From positions 11,699,456 to 11,763,455 of the forward strand of contig CM043792.1 of NCBI GenBank assembly GCA_023974075.1: DNA of 64,000 nt, in the 5' to 3' direction. The notes beneath the pieces are model-generated. The model searched no databases, had not been told where the DNA came from, and saw only the letters and a program-made list of their open reading frames with translations. Of the stretch, positions 1 through 12,033 are shown in pieces. The translations under genes and the position numbers were made by a program. Within the stretch, counting starts at the first letter, position 1. Each line of letters begins with the position of its first letter. The DNA is from Chaenocephalus aceratus (lineage: Eukaryota; Chordata; Actinopteri; Perciformes; Channichthyidae).

Positions 1-1310
1 TCTGGATGGTTGCATGGACAAGGGGGGTCTGAGGAGAGCTAAGTTGTTTATTTTGGCCGGTAAATGACATTTATGCAAAGTCCCTGAGGATGGATTGCTG
101 ACAGCGGTGTGTCGATGCAGACGTTTTAACAATCAGTAGCTGCAGCCGTCTTCAGCCGCGCGACAACAGGAGTTAAATAAAACACAAGGTAGTGATGGAA
201 AATAAAATCAACCCTCTCTGGCAGCAGCTAACTGCCAGATTCATCGTCTTTAACCAAATTCCACTCCTTTAACCCTGGCAAACATTAGGAAATACATTCT
301 AAATATCTCAAAAAACATCGGTCAAATTTTCCTTTGAAATGTTTTTTAGGTTTGTGTCATACACAACAAAATGAAAAGTAAAACATCTATGCACACCTTT
401 TTTGGCTCCTTTCTACCTGTCAACTCTTGGTTTGGACTTTGATTGTTCTAATGTTATTATAGCTAGTATTTATAACTCCAGGAGGATTGTAATCTTTCAT
501 CAATAGTTCAATACTTTACCTCATTGCGTAAAACATCAAAACTACTTTGATGACTTGAAGTACGTTTAACATACTGTAGGTTTATATTTCAGAAGAATAT
601 CCATAAGATATCCAATGTCTTGACCTTTGTCTAAAGGTATGTTTACACTAACCGTAAAGCAGATTTGCTCTTAGGCCTGGCTGCTTTTGGCATCACATTA
701 ATTTTGCAAAGCAGATTTGCATCTCAAGACTATTACAATAAATATTAAATTATAACACATGTTGGCTAGATCACAGTGCCACTCTGATTTCTCCCCAAAT
801 ACTCTCTTCCTGACATACTTAATTGAGCAAATGACGAAAACGGCCAGGTTAGTTAGTCTTTGTGTAATGCCTAAATGCTGCTACATAGGTAATTCATTCC
901 TGTCGTGTGAAGAGGAGTTTGAAAGCGTCACCCGATGTCGTCACTGCACCCAAATCTAAATCATCGATCAAGTGGCGGAACATTTAAAGCTGACACAAAC
1001 GGTCAAGAGGAGGACATTTCAAAAATAAATCAAGAAGGTGTGAAAAATGATAACAATCGAAAGCCTGATGGGAGAATGTGTGTTTGACTGATCAATTAAT
1101 CAGCTGCACCTAAAGAGCACACCTGGCTGAGCTATACACAAGTTTTGTTTATTGGAAGTATTTCATCTCCAGGAGACTTTCCCTAAAGAACTGAGAAGTG
1201 TTTCCTTTTCTTCAAAACGGTGGGCCAATCGGACATTTGAATAATTTGTTCCTGTTTTCAGAGAGTTAAAAGGGACCCACTCCTTATTACCTATTCTTCC
1301 TGGTGCTGTC
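1..1310. other. Unassigned non-coding DNA
   Basis: No convincing gene is visible. Open frames are short (the longest is about 66 codons) and have no recognisable motif. Composition is AT-rich. A short element around the words aaagcagatttgc is repeated near 655-670 and 709-722. I see no promoter or splice structure that I would defend. Confidence 0.5.
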
Positions 1311-1494
1311 CGGCAGTGGCTCAGTCAGTAGGGGCTTGCACTGTGATCCGTAGGATCGCCGGTTCAAGTCCCCGACCAGACCTACATATGGAGTGTGGAC
1401 TGCTACTGGAGAGGTCCCAGTTCACACTGAGTCTGCCAACAGAAAGGTTTTTGGGGTGATGAAACAAAGATGAAACCAAATTAAAAAAAAAAAA
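1311..1494 (+). mobile_element. tRNA-derived SINE
   Basis: The head looks like a tRNA gene with an internal RNA polymerase III promoter. The A box is TGGCTCAGTCAG at 1317-1328 and the B box is GGTTCAAGTCC at 1361-1371. It is followed by a tRNA-unrelated body and an A-rich tail at 1483-1494. The layout (pol III boxes, unrelated body, poly-A) is that of the widespread fish tRNA-SINEs. It would be mobilised in trans by a LINE reverse transcriptase. The cloverleaf is degenerate, so I do not call a functional tRNA. Confidence 0.8.
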
Positions 1495-2163
<669 letters not shown>

Positions 2164-2178
2164 CAGTGGCGGCCGGCC
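2164..2178 (+). mobile_element. Left terminus of an older hAT, split by a later insertion
   Basis: CAGTGGCGG is a typical hAT terminal sequence. The sequence resumes after the nested element: the words ending at 2186 continue at 3449 with cgcttggggcgcc. The right terminus of this older copy was not found, so its size is unknown. Confidence 0.55.
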
Positions 2179-2186
2179 CATAGGTG

Positions 2187-3440
2187 GAGATGGGTCTGGC
2201 TGCAGACCGCAGCAAGGAGGCGTTTCCTATAGGGGCGTTTCCTAACTTTTTTTATCCAATAGCAACTTAAGGGATTCCAGCTGCTTTTATAAATCCTCGC
2301 AGAAGAAGTCATTGTTCTAGTGATGGGAATTCCGGCTCTTCTTGCTGAGCCGGATCATTTGGCTCACCAAGAAGAGCCGGCTCTTTCGGCTCCCAAAGGG
2401 CTCTTCAGTTTACCACATATTATACCTTTTAATTAAATCAAATGTAGCCCTGTTTTGACTAATGATGTATATGTGTACACATATATCACTTAAATTATTC
2501 AAGACATCCTTTGTACTAAAGTATTCAAAAGTAAAAATTACATGTTTAATATAAATTATTTGCTGTGGCCAATTGTTTTCATTGCATTTACAGACCCGTG
2601 TAACTCTCTGATACCACCCAATTAATGCATTGACTTGCTTGTAGAACCACGATACACAAAACAAATGGCAACACCTATAAAAACTATTTTAAAAAAGGGG
2701 CTACTGTATCAACCTATATAAAGTATATAAATATAGTTTTTCTCCCTGCAGGAGAGGGAAGCGTGCTTTGAGATCAACTGCTAGGCTGCAGCGGGGAGAA
2801 GAGGGGGACAAAAAGAGATCTCCGTCCTCCGTAGTTTTATTCTTATAGAAGTAAGAAGAGAAGTAATGGGTCAGAAACCCTCCTTTTTACGCAGCGGTCC
2901 AGACATAGACATCATAGCTACGGCGACATATATTCAGTTGCCAGTTACTTTTGGCATTAGGGCAGGGATATCTTTCAAGGTTTGACATAATGAATTGTGC
3001 TACTTTTAAAGCAAGCAACAATGTTTTCAAATCTGTAATCAAAAAGCTCCTCAAAAACACAATAGAAGCAGTTCCTGCCGTTGTTACGTTAGTTCAAACA
3101 GTAACAACGGACTACTTTTCTTAGCGGATGCATGTCAATTTAAATCAATACATAAAACTATTTTTTAAATCAATAAAATATTTTTCTAAATCCATAAAAG
3201 CATTTCAATTATTATTGGGAGTCATGTCGTTACTTTGTTGAGAATGTGGCCATGTGTAATAAGCGGGATAATGTCCACATTGCACATTGCCTAATGTGCC
3301 TTCATGCCGATCTAGATCCCTCCGCAAAAACAAAACAAAAAACGGCTCGTTCGCGGGCGAGAGCCGGCTCCCGTCATTCACTATAGGAAACGCCCCTATA
3401 GGAACGCCTCCTTGCTGCGGTCTGCAGCCAGACTCTATTG
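2187..3440. mobile_element. Non-autonomous hAT with 8-bp TSD
   Basis: The flanking 8-mer cataggtg is duplicated exactly at 2179-2186 and 3441-3448. Inverted termini of about 57 bp (2187-2245 against 3383-3440) share ctggctgcagaccgcagc. The 8-bp TSD and inverted termini fit the hAT superfamily. The interior has no transposase frame. It also holds a second inverted motif built on gagccggctc (2330-2400 and 3350-3372) next to tagtgatgggaa at 2318. That may be a still younger hAT, but I found no TSD for it. Confidence 0.8.
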
Positions 3441-4177
3441 CATAGGTGCGCTTGGGGCGCCGCCCCACCTCTTCCCACATTCTAGATTGTCATTAAAAAA
3501 TACTACTTGATAAATGTTATCCATATTTATTTTAATGAACAAGGTAAATATTTAGTTGGTGTCAGTTAAATGTATAATCTACGATAAAATATAGATTAAA
3601 ATGGTTTTACGATGTCTAAAGTTACTGATTAGTGACATGTTTCCTGCTTGGGGCGCAAAAACTTTGCCAATAGAGTGGTGCAGGGATGACGTATTTACCC
3701 AGAAGTAAGCTGCGCATGGGTTCCCTCGACAAAAAAGCTATGGGATTTCTCCATAGGATTTTAGAAGATACACCGTAGCTCGAAATAAGGTCTGTGGAAA
3801 ACGAACCTGTTTGATAAATGCACGTTTTGTTCAGCCGGATAATATCCACATATATTCCCTACTTTTATAATTTTTGAATCATAAATCTAAACGCCAGAAG
3901 CAAAATGCTATCATTATGCTATAAACGAACTACAGCCGAGTACAGCAGGGTCGCACGACTTCAACGTCACGCCACTTAAGATCGATATTCAAAAATACAG
4001 ATTCAAAATTGTACAAATTGAAGCGTTTGTTTTAACAGTTTGCAGGAGGCAGGTACTTGCTTTCATGCAGAACAGGGGCAAACAAACTTAGCGGGAGTGT
4101 TTTACATGTTTGGCGTAATGACGTTGTACAACGTCCTCGACAACTTCTGTAGTCCTATTCAGCCACATGTTAACAAC

Positions 4178-6108
4178 CAGAGTTGTAACGCGTTACTGTT
4201 AGTGTTAATTTCGTCAGCTATATTTTAATTTAGTTTTAGTCTTAGTCCTGTGTTCAATTTCCTTTTTAGTTTTAGTCATATTTAGTCACCTTCATCCTGT
4301 TTTTTATTTAGTCAAGTTTTAGTCGACTAAAAGTCTGAGCATTTTAGTCTTATTTTAGTCGACTAAAACAGTAAACATTTTAGTCAAGATTTAGTCGACT
4401 AAAAGTCTGAGCATTTTAGTCTTATTTTAGTCAAAGAAAACTAATTATTGTAGTCTACTTTTTGTCAATGAAAACTGTTGAGTCTTTTTTAGTCATCAGA
4501 TTATATAGAACATTTCAGTCAAACTAGTCTAGCCAAAACCAATAATTTGTCATTTTAGTATATAAATAATAAATTATCTTGTCCTTATTTGATGAAAAAC
4601 ACAGGCTGAATGATTAAGAATGCAGCTTTGCAGAGAGAGCTCAGGTTTGTGGTGTTTTTACCAGCTGTGTTATGGCCACATTGCTTCCCTTCTGATGAAA
4701 CAATGCATTCGCTTTTTTTCTCCGCCTCATTGTAGCGAAAATGGGCCCAAATATCACATCGTTTCTTTCTCCCAAGCAGTGGTGGCTTAGGACTTTTTCG
4801 TTGTCAGTCATTTTGACGGACAGGATTGTAACATTTCCGTCATAATCCATTATTATCCGTCGAGTGCACAATGTATCACTCACTCGCGCTGACGGGGGGT
4901 ATTCGGTTAACGCGACCACTGCTCCTAAGCCCTGTTGTTGCCATTTTATTTTCTGTTAAATAAGGTTAGTTAGACCATGAGTTAGACCCGAGTCTTCCTG
5001 ACAGTTCATATTGTGCCGCTGCCCGGTGTAATTCAAATGTACCGCCGCGCGCAGCACAGAAACAGCTGCTGCTCTGCCGCAGCACCGGAAATAGAACTGC
5101 TGGGAGAAAAAACTAACTATCAGAGATTTAACGTTATCTTTGATAATATTTCGTCTCCTCATTTTTCGTCAATGAAAGTAAAGAGAGATTTTGTCATAGT
5201 TTTTATTTAGTAAACTACATTTTCGTCTCGTCACTTTTCGTCAACGATATTGCCTGATGATTTCGTTACAGTTATTGTTTACTGCCGTCGGTGCCGTCTC
5301 GTCATCGTCTCGTTTTCGTCATGGAAAAAAAGGTCGTTGACGAACATATTTCGTCATAGTTTTAGTCCACGAAATTAACACTAGTTACTGTAATAATATT
5401 ACTTTTGTCAGTAACGGAGTAGTGTAACGCACTACTTTTATAATTCAGTAATCACACTACAGTTACTAACATTGCCCCGACACGCGTTACTTCGTTACTT
5501 ACTAAAATCAGTCATAATCAAACCTCAACAAAAACCTGCAAAGAACACATGCTAAGGTGAAGCTAACGCGCAGCTATTTGTTGTTGTTTGTTTATATCAC
5601 CTATTTCTTCTTCTCTGTTTTCCGGTTGTTGCCTGTTTTGAATGACGAATACACTACCGCTGCTGCCTGCTGGTAAGGAGAGTTATTGCCACTCACGCAG
5701 GCGCAGTTCGTACGTGCTCGGCTGAAGTCTTTGCGGTGTCTAGTTCCAGTGCAACACATGGCCAACACGCAGGAGAACACTCCGACGCAAACAACGTGAG
5801 CAGAGATAGACTGCGCAAAATATACAGATAGCAGGAGACAGAGGACAGCCATGGTCAGATAGGAAAATATTCAGGATCTGGATCAGTCTTATGCGACAAT
5901 GGAAACTGAACTAAAGAGAACATTTGAAACTTTAGCAGGCTGCGTGATCTGCCTGCAGGGAGGGGCGGGCCGGCCCTGCGAGTAAAGTAACGAGTAAAGT
6001 AACGAGTTATGGAGAGAGTAACGAAGTAGTGTAATATATTACTTTTTTTTAAAGTAATATGTAATATATAATATATTACTTTTTGTTTTAGTAACGACCC
6101 CATCTCTG
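4178..6108. mobile_element. Non-autonomous hAT with 8-bp TSD
   Basis: The TSD ttaacaac lies at 4170-4177 and 6109-6116, an exact match. The termini cagagttg and (inverted) cagagatg are followed in both arms by gtaacg/gttact-type repeats, which belong to a common fish hAT-like family rich in GTAAC words. There is no transposase. A second hAT sits only 22 bp inside its left end. Confidence 0.8.
4200..5383. mobile_element. Nested 1.18-kb hAT, tagtgttaatttcgt termini
   Basis: The TSD gttactgt at 4192-4199 and 5384-5391 is exact, and the inverted termini tagtgttaatttcgt are perfect for 15 bp. The interior is dominated by ttttagtc/gtcgactaaaa repeats on the left and by ttcgtc words on the right. 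No transposase frame. It must be younger than the hAT at 4178-6108 that contains it. Confidence 0.9.
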
Positions 6109-6355
6109 TTAACAACCATCGATTTTCAGACACGTAAACTCTTCAAAAATCACCAGTGGGGTCACTGCTGATGTATTTAATGTTGTAGAACAAAACCTGA
6201 TCTGTCTCTTAAATGTGTGTCAAACACAGACCTTATTTCGAGCTATTTTCCAAAATCCTATGGAGAAATCCCATTGACTCTGAGACGAGGGAACCGGTAG
6301 GGGTAAAATGCTAACTCACTTCCGGGTTTTAGCACTTGTCACTGCACCACTCTAT

Positions 6356-7285
6356 TAATAATAATAATAATAATAATTCATTTATTTTATATAGGTGCCT
6401 TTCAAGGCTCTCAAGGTTGCCGTACAAACACATAAAAAACAAGATACATAATACATAACACCAGCATAAGAGACATAAACAAGACAATGCAGTATATAAA
6501 TCAATCAAATATCCAAATAAATAAAAACAGAGGATGTGTGATGGATAATGATCAGGGTGGATATGCGAGTGTGAAGAGATATGTTTTGAGGCGTGATTTG
6601 AAAATGGGGAGAGAGTCAGTGTTGCGGATGTCAGGTGGGAGGGAGTTCCAGAGGCGGGGTGCAGAGCGGCTGAATGCTCTAGATCCCATGGTGGTTAAAC
6701 GGAAGGGGGGTGCAGTGAGGCTGAGGGAAGCAGAAGACCTGAGAGTGCGGATGGGTGTGTTGATGTGCAGGAGGTCGGAGAGGTACAGAGGAGTGAGGTT
6801 ATGAATGGCCTTAAAGGCGAGGAACAGAATCTTAAAAATGATACGGGATTTGACGGGGAGCCAGTGAAGCTGCTGAAGAACAGGAGAGATGTGGTTAATG
6901 GAGGTGGTTCTGGTGATGATGCGGGCGGCAGAGTTCTGAACCAGTTGAAGTCTGTGGATGGATTTGAGAGGGAGACCAAAGAGAAGGGAGTTGCAGTAGT
7001 CGATGCGGGAAGTGACCAGGGTGTGAACAAGAATGGCGGTGGTCTTAGGGTTAAGGGACGGGCGGAGGCGGTTGATGTTGCGTAGATGGAAATAGGCAGA
7101 CCGAGTGATATTACTGATGTGAGATTTGAATGAAAGTGTGCCGTCGAGGATGACACCCAGACTCTTAACCTGAGGGGAGGGGGAGACTGAAGAGTTGTCT
7201 ATAGTAATGGAGAAACTGTCAGGTTTGGTTAGGGTGGATTTTGTGCCAATGAGGAGAACCTCGGTTTTACTGTCGAAAGTTAGAG
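6356..7285 (-). mobile_element. 5'-truncated L2-type LINE, 3' end
   Basis: The minus-strand copy ends in an ATT-repeat tail (plus strand 6353-6379), preceded by the conserved ttattttatatag words of L2-type 3' ends. Upstream is the C-terminal end of the reverse transcriptase polyprotein. The 5' truncation near 7285 is typical of failed target-primed reverse transcription. Confidence 0.85.
6552..7282 (-). pseudogene. L2-type reverse transcriptase, C-terminal fragment
   Basis: One minus-strand frame stays open for about 240 codons and ends at a TGA (plus 6552-6554). Readable blocks in order are [69 protein letters not shown] and [14 protein letters not shown]. This is the region after the YADD motif in L2/CR1-group LINE polyproteins. 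The endonuclease and RT catalytic core are absent because of 5' truncation. The frame itself is intact, so the copy is not very old. Confidence 0.85.
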
Positions 7286-7422
7286 TTAGAGTTATTGACT
7301 CTCGTTATAAGTGATGCATGCACAGTCCGCACCTCTTCAATGCAACAGATAGGAGCAGCTTGGGGCGCACCAAACTACACCCAAAGCAGCTGTTGACACC
7401 GCCAACAACTATGGGGCAGCAG
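7286..7422. repeat. Left part of an older repeat interrupted by a hAT
   Basis: The sequence up to the TSD at 7415-7422 is continuous with the sequence after 9632. The TSD at both hAT ends implies this was one segment before insertion. Confidence 0.5.
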
Positions 7423-9624
7423 CAGTGGCGGTTCTAGAACATTTTACATGGGGGGGCAAAGGGGAGGCAAGAGGTCATGCCAGGGTGGCATAGGAGGGCG
7501 GACAGTACGTGGTATTTTATACTGTATATAACCTATTTATTGTTAATTCATGCCCTAACACAAGTGTTCTTAATCCACAAGAGAAACAAGGTGTTCAGAC
7601 AAACAATCGGGTGCCCTTTGAGTCCCCCAAGCTTACCTCAACCATTTTAAATGAAAGGAAACTACAAAATGTATTTTAAAGCAATGAATTAATGGAACAG
7701 GTTGTTTTGCATTACAATGTAACATTAAATATATATTTTGTTTTAAAGAAAATTGGTTGTCTTAGACAGACATATTTGCATGTCCTCACTAATCATTATT
7801 ACATATTAATTTAATATTAAACAAATTAAAATGGCCAATTATCCCAAAATGTTGCTGCTAATATAATCATATGCTTGTCAACTTTAACTGATCAAAAATC
7901 AATTCTGAAAAAATACTTGAATTATCTATGAAATTGCAATATTGTCCCTCAGTTTGTTTCAACCCCGTCACGCCATACCATTTACCCTCCTATTAAAATA
8001 ATGGATCAGTCCATGTGTGATCTGCATTGAGGGAATTACATCACAAAAGTGTCAGTTTCTTCTCTTACCTATATTTCAGTTTTTGTATTTTCAGATTAAG
8101 ATTGACAAACTCAACATTTCAACTATGTTGTATAAATTAATAATAGTAAATAATTAATAGTTTTGCAAAATATTACAATTTTGTAATGTCCTTGACTTCC
8201 ATGTGGTGCCATATCTTAGCTAAACAAGGTCTCATGCCTACTTTTTGTCAAAAACTTCAACCCTGTTAAATTTTTCAAGGAAATTCCTAGTAGGCCTAAT
8301 TATTTATATTTTGTGCCTGAGATGGGAAAATGTAAGTAGTCCACTATCAGATGTTATGACCAAACATTTTGGTTTCATTTTTCAAAGATATAAAGACCCA
8401 AAAGGCACCCGATTCAGAGTATACTCAGAATTCTGCATACTGTAAGTACTTAATTATAATTAAGTACACAAATGACATCACCCATCTCTTCAGAGAGCTA
8501 CAGGTGACCTGTGCAGCAACACATTTCAATCAATATTTGTCAATACTAAGAGCTGCTAGATTGTGTTGCTGTAATGGAATATGTAAGGAGAATAAGAACA
8601 TACTATGTGGTCCAGCTGGAGTTTCATCTGCCTCCTGATCCCTGCCTCTGGCCCTCTTTCTGATACTTCATCTTTATTCCTCACATATATTTCTTCTTCT
8701 TCACTAATGTCTTCATCTCCTCCTCTTCCTCCTGCTCTGACCCTCCTGGTTTCTTCATCTCCTCCTCTTCCTCCTGCTCTGACCCTCCTGGTCTCTTCAT
8801 CTCTCTTTTCCTTTTCCTCTTTCTGTTCGTCCTGATCACTTCTCATATGTCTTTTTGTTGTTGTTGAATCACTCCTATACTCTGGTCTACTTGTGAAAAG
8901 CACTGGTACAAATGCTTGTATAACTTTACACATTAGGGCCATGTAGCCTAGCTAATATGTAGCATATCATAAATATAACATCAGAAAGTATTGATCAAGC
9001 GCACACGGGCAGCTGTGTTTGGATCCAGTTTTTACGGTAAAGGATGTATCCTGGTTTCATTGATCTGGCCTCATGGTTGTGATGTGTAGTTTACGTGGAT
9101 TTAATAGTAGGCTACCGCGTAGTTTAGCAAAGTGATCGATCTCCCAGCTAACGCTGTCTGCGTAGTATTTTGTAACGTAACGCCCCAAACAGCGCCCGTC
9201 TGTTAAACGCTATCGATTCAAACGGCAGTGTTTTATTAATATTTAGTTTCAAGCTCTCGTCCTTAGTAAAAACAAAACTAGTGGAAAGGGAAATGCTCCC
9301 AGGGGAAGCTGATCCATAGGTACTGGGACAGCTCTCTCTCTCTCTGCAGCGTTGTGAGCCGCGGTCTGTGTGAACGCTGCTCCGCAGTTTAATGCAGGGC
9401 CGTAGCTGCGTTTTTAACGGGCCTAAAATGATATTTAAAATGATTCAATTTTAACTAATGTAATGCTTGTTTTGTTGCTTGAGAAGCTTGTGGAAATAGT
9501 GTAGGTTTGTTTTAGTACAGTTTTAGGGAAACAAAAGTTAGGGGGGCAGCTGGGGGGCAAGGCTCTACAGTGGGGGGGGGGGGGGGGGCAGCTGCCCCCC
9601 TTTCCCCCCGTAGATCCGCCCCTG
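7423..9624. mobile_element. 2.2-kb non-autonomous hAT with perfect 8-bp TSD
   Basis: The TSD ggcagcag lies at 7415-7422 and 9625-9632. The left terminus is cagtggcggttctag and the inverted right terminus is caggggcggatctac. Both continue into G-rich tracts, and a run of 17 G lies at 9572-9588. No transposase domain is visible. The only longer frame (minus, 8556-8942) is a low-complexity Arg/Glu-rich protein built on a minisatellite. This is probably a deletion derivative moved in trans. Confidence 0.9.
8711..8794. repeat. 42-bp minisatellite, 2 copies
   Basis: Two near-identical 42-bp units start at 8711 and 8753, and a partial third starts at 8795. The unit length is a multiple of three. 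On the minus strand it encodes a 14-residue repeat, RRVRAGGRGGDEET, within a 128-codon open frame. I regard coding as unproven. Confidence 0.85.
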
Positions 9625-9632
9625 GGCAGCAG

Positions 9633-10203
9633 GAGCCCAGAGTGAGTGATTGACGTTTGAATGAGAGAGTTAGACGGAGACGAAGAGTGGTACAACTTTG
9701 CAACTTTTTTTGGTATTTTACTATGATATTCTAACTGTAACAATAAAAGGGAGGGGGCAAATAACCCCACGGAGCTCAGACCCCATGCAGCAACCAGGAA
9801 ACAACACCAGTAATCCACCTCACACTGTCCGCTCCTCGAGCCCCACAGGGCAGACCAGCGAGCCCCGCAACGTCCCGCCAACACGGCACCCACGCAGCAT
9901 TCTCATCTGTTTGTCATTACTGGTGTCATTTTCTGGTTGCTAACAAACGCCATTGTAAAACATAAACACTGATGTTCAGCTGTAACGGTGGTTGACTAAT
10001 CAGAACGGAGTGGGCGAGCTGACCAATCAGACCATAGTGGGCTCATAGGGAGGGGGGGGGGCAGGAGCTCCAACAAGGCGTGTAGGACCAAGAGTGAATA
10101 CACATGCTACACAGAGATGCTGTATGAGAAACCAAATGTGATTTTGGAACATTGAACAATAGAATTATGATCAGTAGAAATGGCCATGACATGGGACCTT
10201 TAA
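9633..10203. repeat. Dispersed fish repeat, right part
   Basis: Continues the repeat interrupted at 7422. It ends with gtagaaatggccatgacatggg followed by ccttt words near 10167-10203, and the same phrase recurs near 50410-50440. The element class is unknown to me. Confidence 0.45.
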
Positions 10204-11152
10204 GGTGATACTAGTTTTTTTGTCTGCCCCCTGGCAGCCAAACAAGTAACTATTGCAGCTTTAAGGTTTAGAAAAAAGGTAGTGTTTATTCTCAGAAACA
10301 GATGGTAAACCTGAATGTTTTAAAGAGAGAATGAGATAAAAAAAATAGAAACAGTGTGGTGGTAGTCAGACTTCTTTTAATCCTCTCTGTGACTTCTGTA
10401 AGCTGTAGAGCAGCATGCATATCCGTCCATCTGTCTGTCTATGGCATGTGGACACACTATAACTGTATGCAGTGTGTGTGTGTGTTTGTTTGCAGCCCAG
10501 ATTTTTCCTGATTTCCCCCCGGTAAGAAAGTGTGTCTGCGAGCTGACCTGCAACTCATTATACCCTCTGCTGAACCTCCTCTTCTAATCTAACGGGACGC
10601 TCTGTCTGTCTGTCTCCACCAGCCATCCGCATCAGGCTTCCACTAAAATGACTTCTCGCAGGCCAACGGCATTATTTTCATTATCTTACGCCATTATCTT
10701 GGAATGGTTTTATGCCAAAGAGTTCCTCAAAATATGAAAAAATGTTTATCTATCCTTGTTGAAAGAGTAGAAGGCCTCTGAATCCACACCGTTAATGTAT
10801 TAATATATGTCTGTATCAGTGTAACTGGGAGATATGCAAGGACACTTTAGTGTGGGTGAAATTGAACCGGTCCAACACAAACAAATGTAAACTAACAATG
10901 CAAACGTAATGTTGCATGCTGTTGATTCTGGACACGGTTTCGGATGGTTTTAATTGGTTCCACAGAACTGTTATGGCTTTAACAGGTTGATGGGAGTTGC
11001 ACAGACACCTAGTGCAGAGATTAAAAACATTTAATGGTATGTGATGGTTCATGCCTAATTCAGGGTAATGGAAGCTATAGTCTGACCTACATACTCTATG
11101 GCTTAGGTGGATTATGTGCAAGTAGTTTTTTCCCTATATATATGCCATAGAG
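10204..11152. other. Unassigned DNA
   Basis: About 950 bp with no gene or repeat that I can name. Contains small tctg and tgtg tracts (10425-10495, 10605-10615). Confidence 0.4.
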
Positions 11153-11372
11153 CAGTGACCACCAACTGGCGGCCTGCTGGCCACATCCGACCCGCCAGGC
11201 ATTCTCATTCGGCCCGCACGACGGGGGTGACTGTGGCGTTGGCGGAGTGGTTAGTGCGTTCGCCACCCACTTTTTTTTTACAACATCTCGTGAGTAATGT
11301 GCAGTACCGGAGTCCAACAGAGAGGCAACAGCTGCGGGACAGTAGACTGTGTACTGCGTAGCCTTCCCTGCC
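11153..11372 (+). mobile_element. Possible left end of another hAT, with tRNA-like words
   Basis: cagtgaccaccaactggcgg at 11153 resembles the ends of Charlie-type hATs, and the next 50 bp are GGCC-rich as in that group. No matching right end was found. The 40-bp phrase around gtccaacagagaggca (11303-11345) reappears beyond the big nested hAT at 35424-35466, so the host of the large insertion carried a repeated unit. Confidence 0.35.
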
Positions 11373-11521
11373 CAAGGCGGGATTAACCATATGGGCAACC
11401 TGGGCAAGTGCCCAGGGGCCCTTGAGCAAAGAGGGCCCTCAGTGACAAGATGAAAATAAAATAAAAAGGTTTTTTTCAGGCACAACCTCACTCATCATAC
11501 ATCGTTTTAAATGACACTCAT

Positions 11522-11780
11522 GGCCCGTCCACACAGCGGCGTGCGTTGAAGCTTGCCGGTGGGCGTGTCTGAAACTCGACCAACAACCAATCACATGAAT
11601 CTCCCGCCCCTGACACACAAGCAGCGATTTGATTGGCTAGAACTTGTACTGGCATATTCGATTGGCTGACGCTCTGCAGAGGCGTCAAAAGTTGAACACA
11701 ATGCAGTTCGCGAAAAGTGACGTCACCCCATTCAAAGTGAATGGTGAAGCTTTCAACGCACGCCGCAGTGTAGACGGGCC
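11522..11780. mobile_element. 259-bp MITE
   Basis: Inverted ends of about 30 bp: ggcccgtccacacagcgg at the left, and its inverted relative ending gacgggcc at the right, each followed by cgtgcgttgaa. No coding capacity. The superfamily is uncertain because no clean TSD is visible. The size and ends fit a Tourist/hAT-type MITE. Confidence 0.7.
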
Positions 11781-11802
11781 GTCACTCTTTGCTATAAATA
11801 AC

Positions 11803-11860
11803 CATAGACTGTATACATAAATGGACGTAGGGTCCGTGACGTCACCCATAAGATTCTGCA
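11803..11860 (+). mobile_element. Left end of a dispersed non-autonomous DNA transposon
   Basis: The words tagactgtatac, tggacgtag and gtgacgtcaccc are characteristic of a high-copy fish element. A matching inverted end, tatacagtcta, occurs at 17678-17690. If the two are partners, the LINE at 14.46-16.32 kb and the hAT at 16.33-17.67 kb are nested in it. The pairing is inference from about 12 bp. Confidence 0.4.
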
Positions 11861-12033
11861 GAGTTGCCGAGAAGCCCTTAGTAGGCAGAGTCGGCCATTA
11901 ACGGCTCGACAGTGATGTCAGAGTTCAACTCCCGCCTGCTCCAAACAAGGGAAAAGAGGCGGAGCCGAGGCGGGACCTGCTGCCACCAAGCTGGAAGTTC
12001 CAGAGCTAGCTGAAGCTACCAAGCTAAGCTAAC

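Larger units (their letters stand above)
3669..6355. mobile_element. 2.7-kb element with ~130-bp inverted termini
   Basis: The sequence at 3669-3810 is inverted at 6226-6355. Both outer edges begin aatagagtggtgcag, and both arms contain gggatttctccatagg and cgaaataaggtctgtg. I found no clear TSD and no transposase, so the superfamily is unassigned. It hosts two nested hATs, and its left side abuts the older hAT sequence at 3449 onward. Confidence 0.65.

Noticed and set aside
1311..1383. tRNA gene
   Set aside because: A and B boxes are present, but the arms do not pair properly and a SINE body with poly-A follows.
2318..3384. A third-level hAT with tagtgatggg termini inside 2187-3440
   Set aside because: The ends are only roughly inverted and the flanking 8-mers differ.
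3669..6355. Assigning the 2.7-kb inverted-repeat element to a named superfamily
   Set aside because: No TSD or transposase could be found, so only structure is reported.
6765..7085. Plus-strand 106-codon frame
   Set aside because: Antisense to the L2 reverse transcriptase fragment, which has clear family motifs.
11236..11262. tRNA-Leu/Ser-like A-box sequence (ggcggagtggttagtgcg)
   Set aside because: No B box at the proper distance and no cloverleaf; probably chance or a degraded SINE piece.
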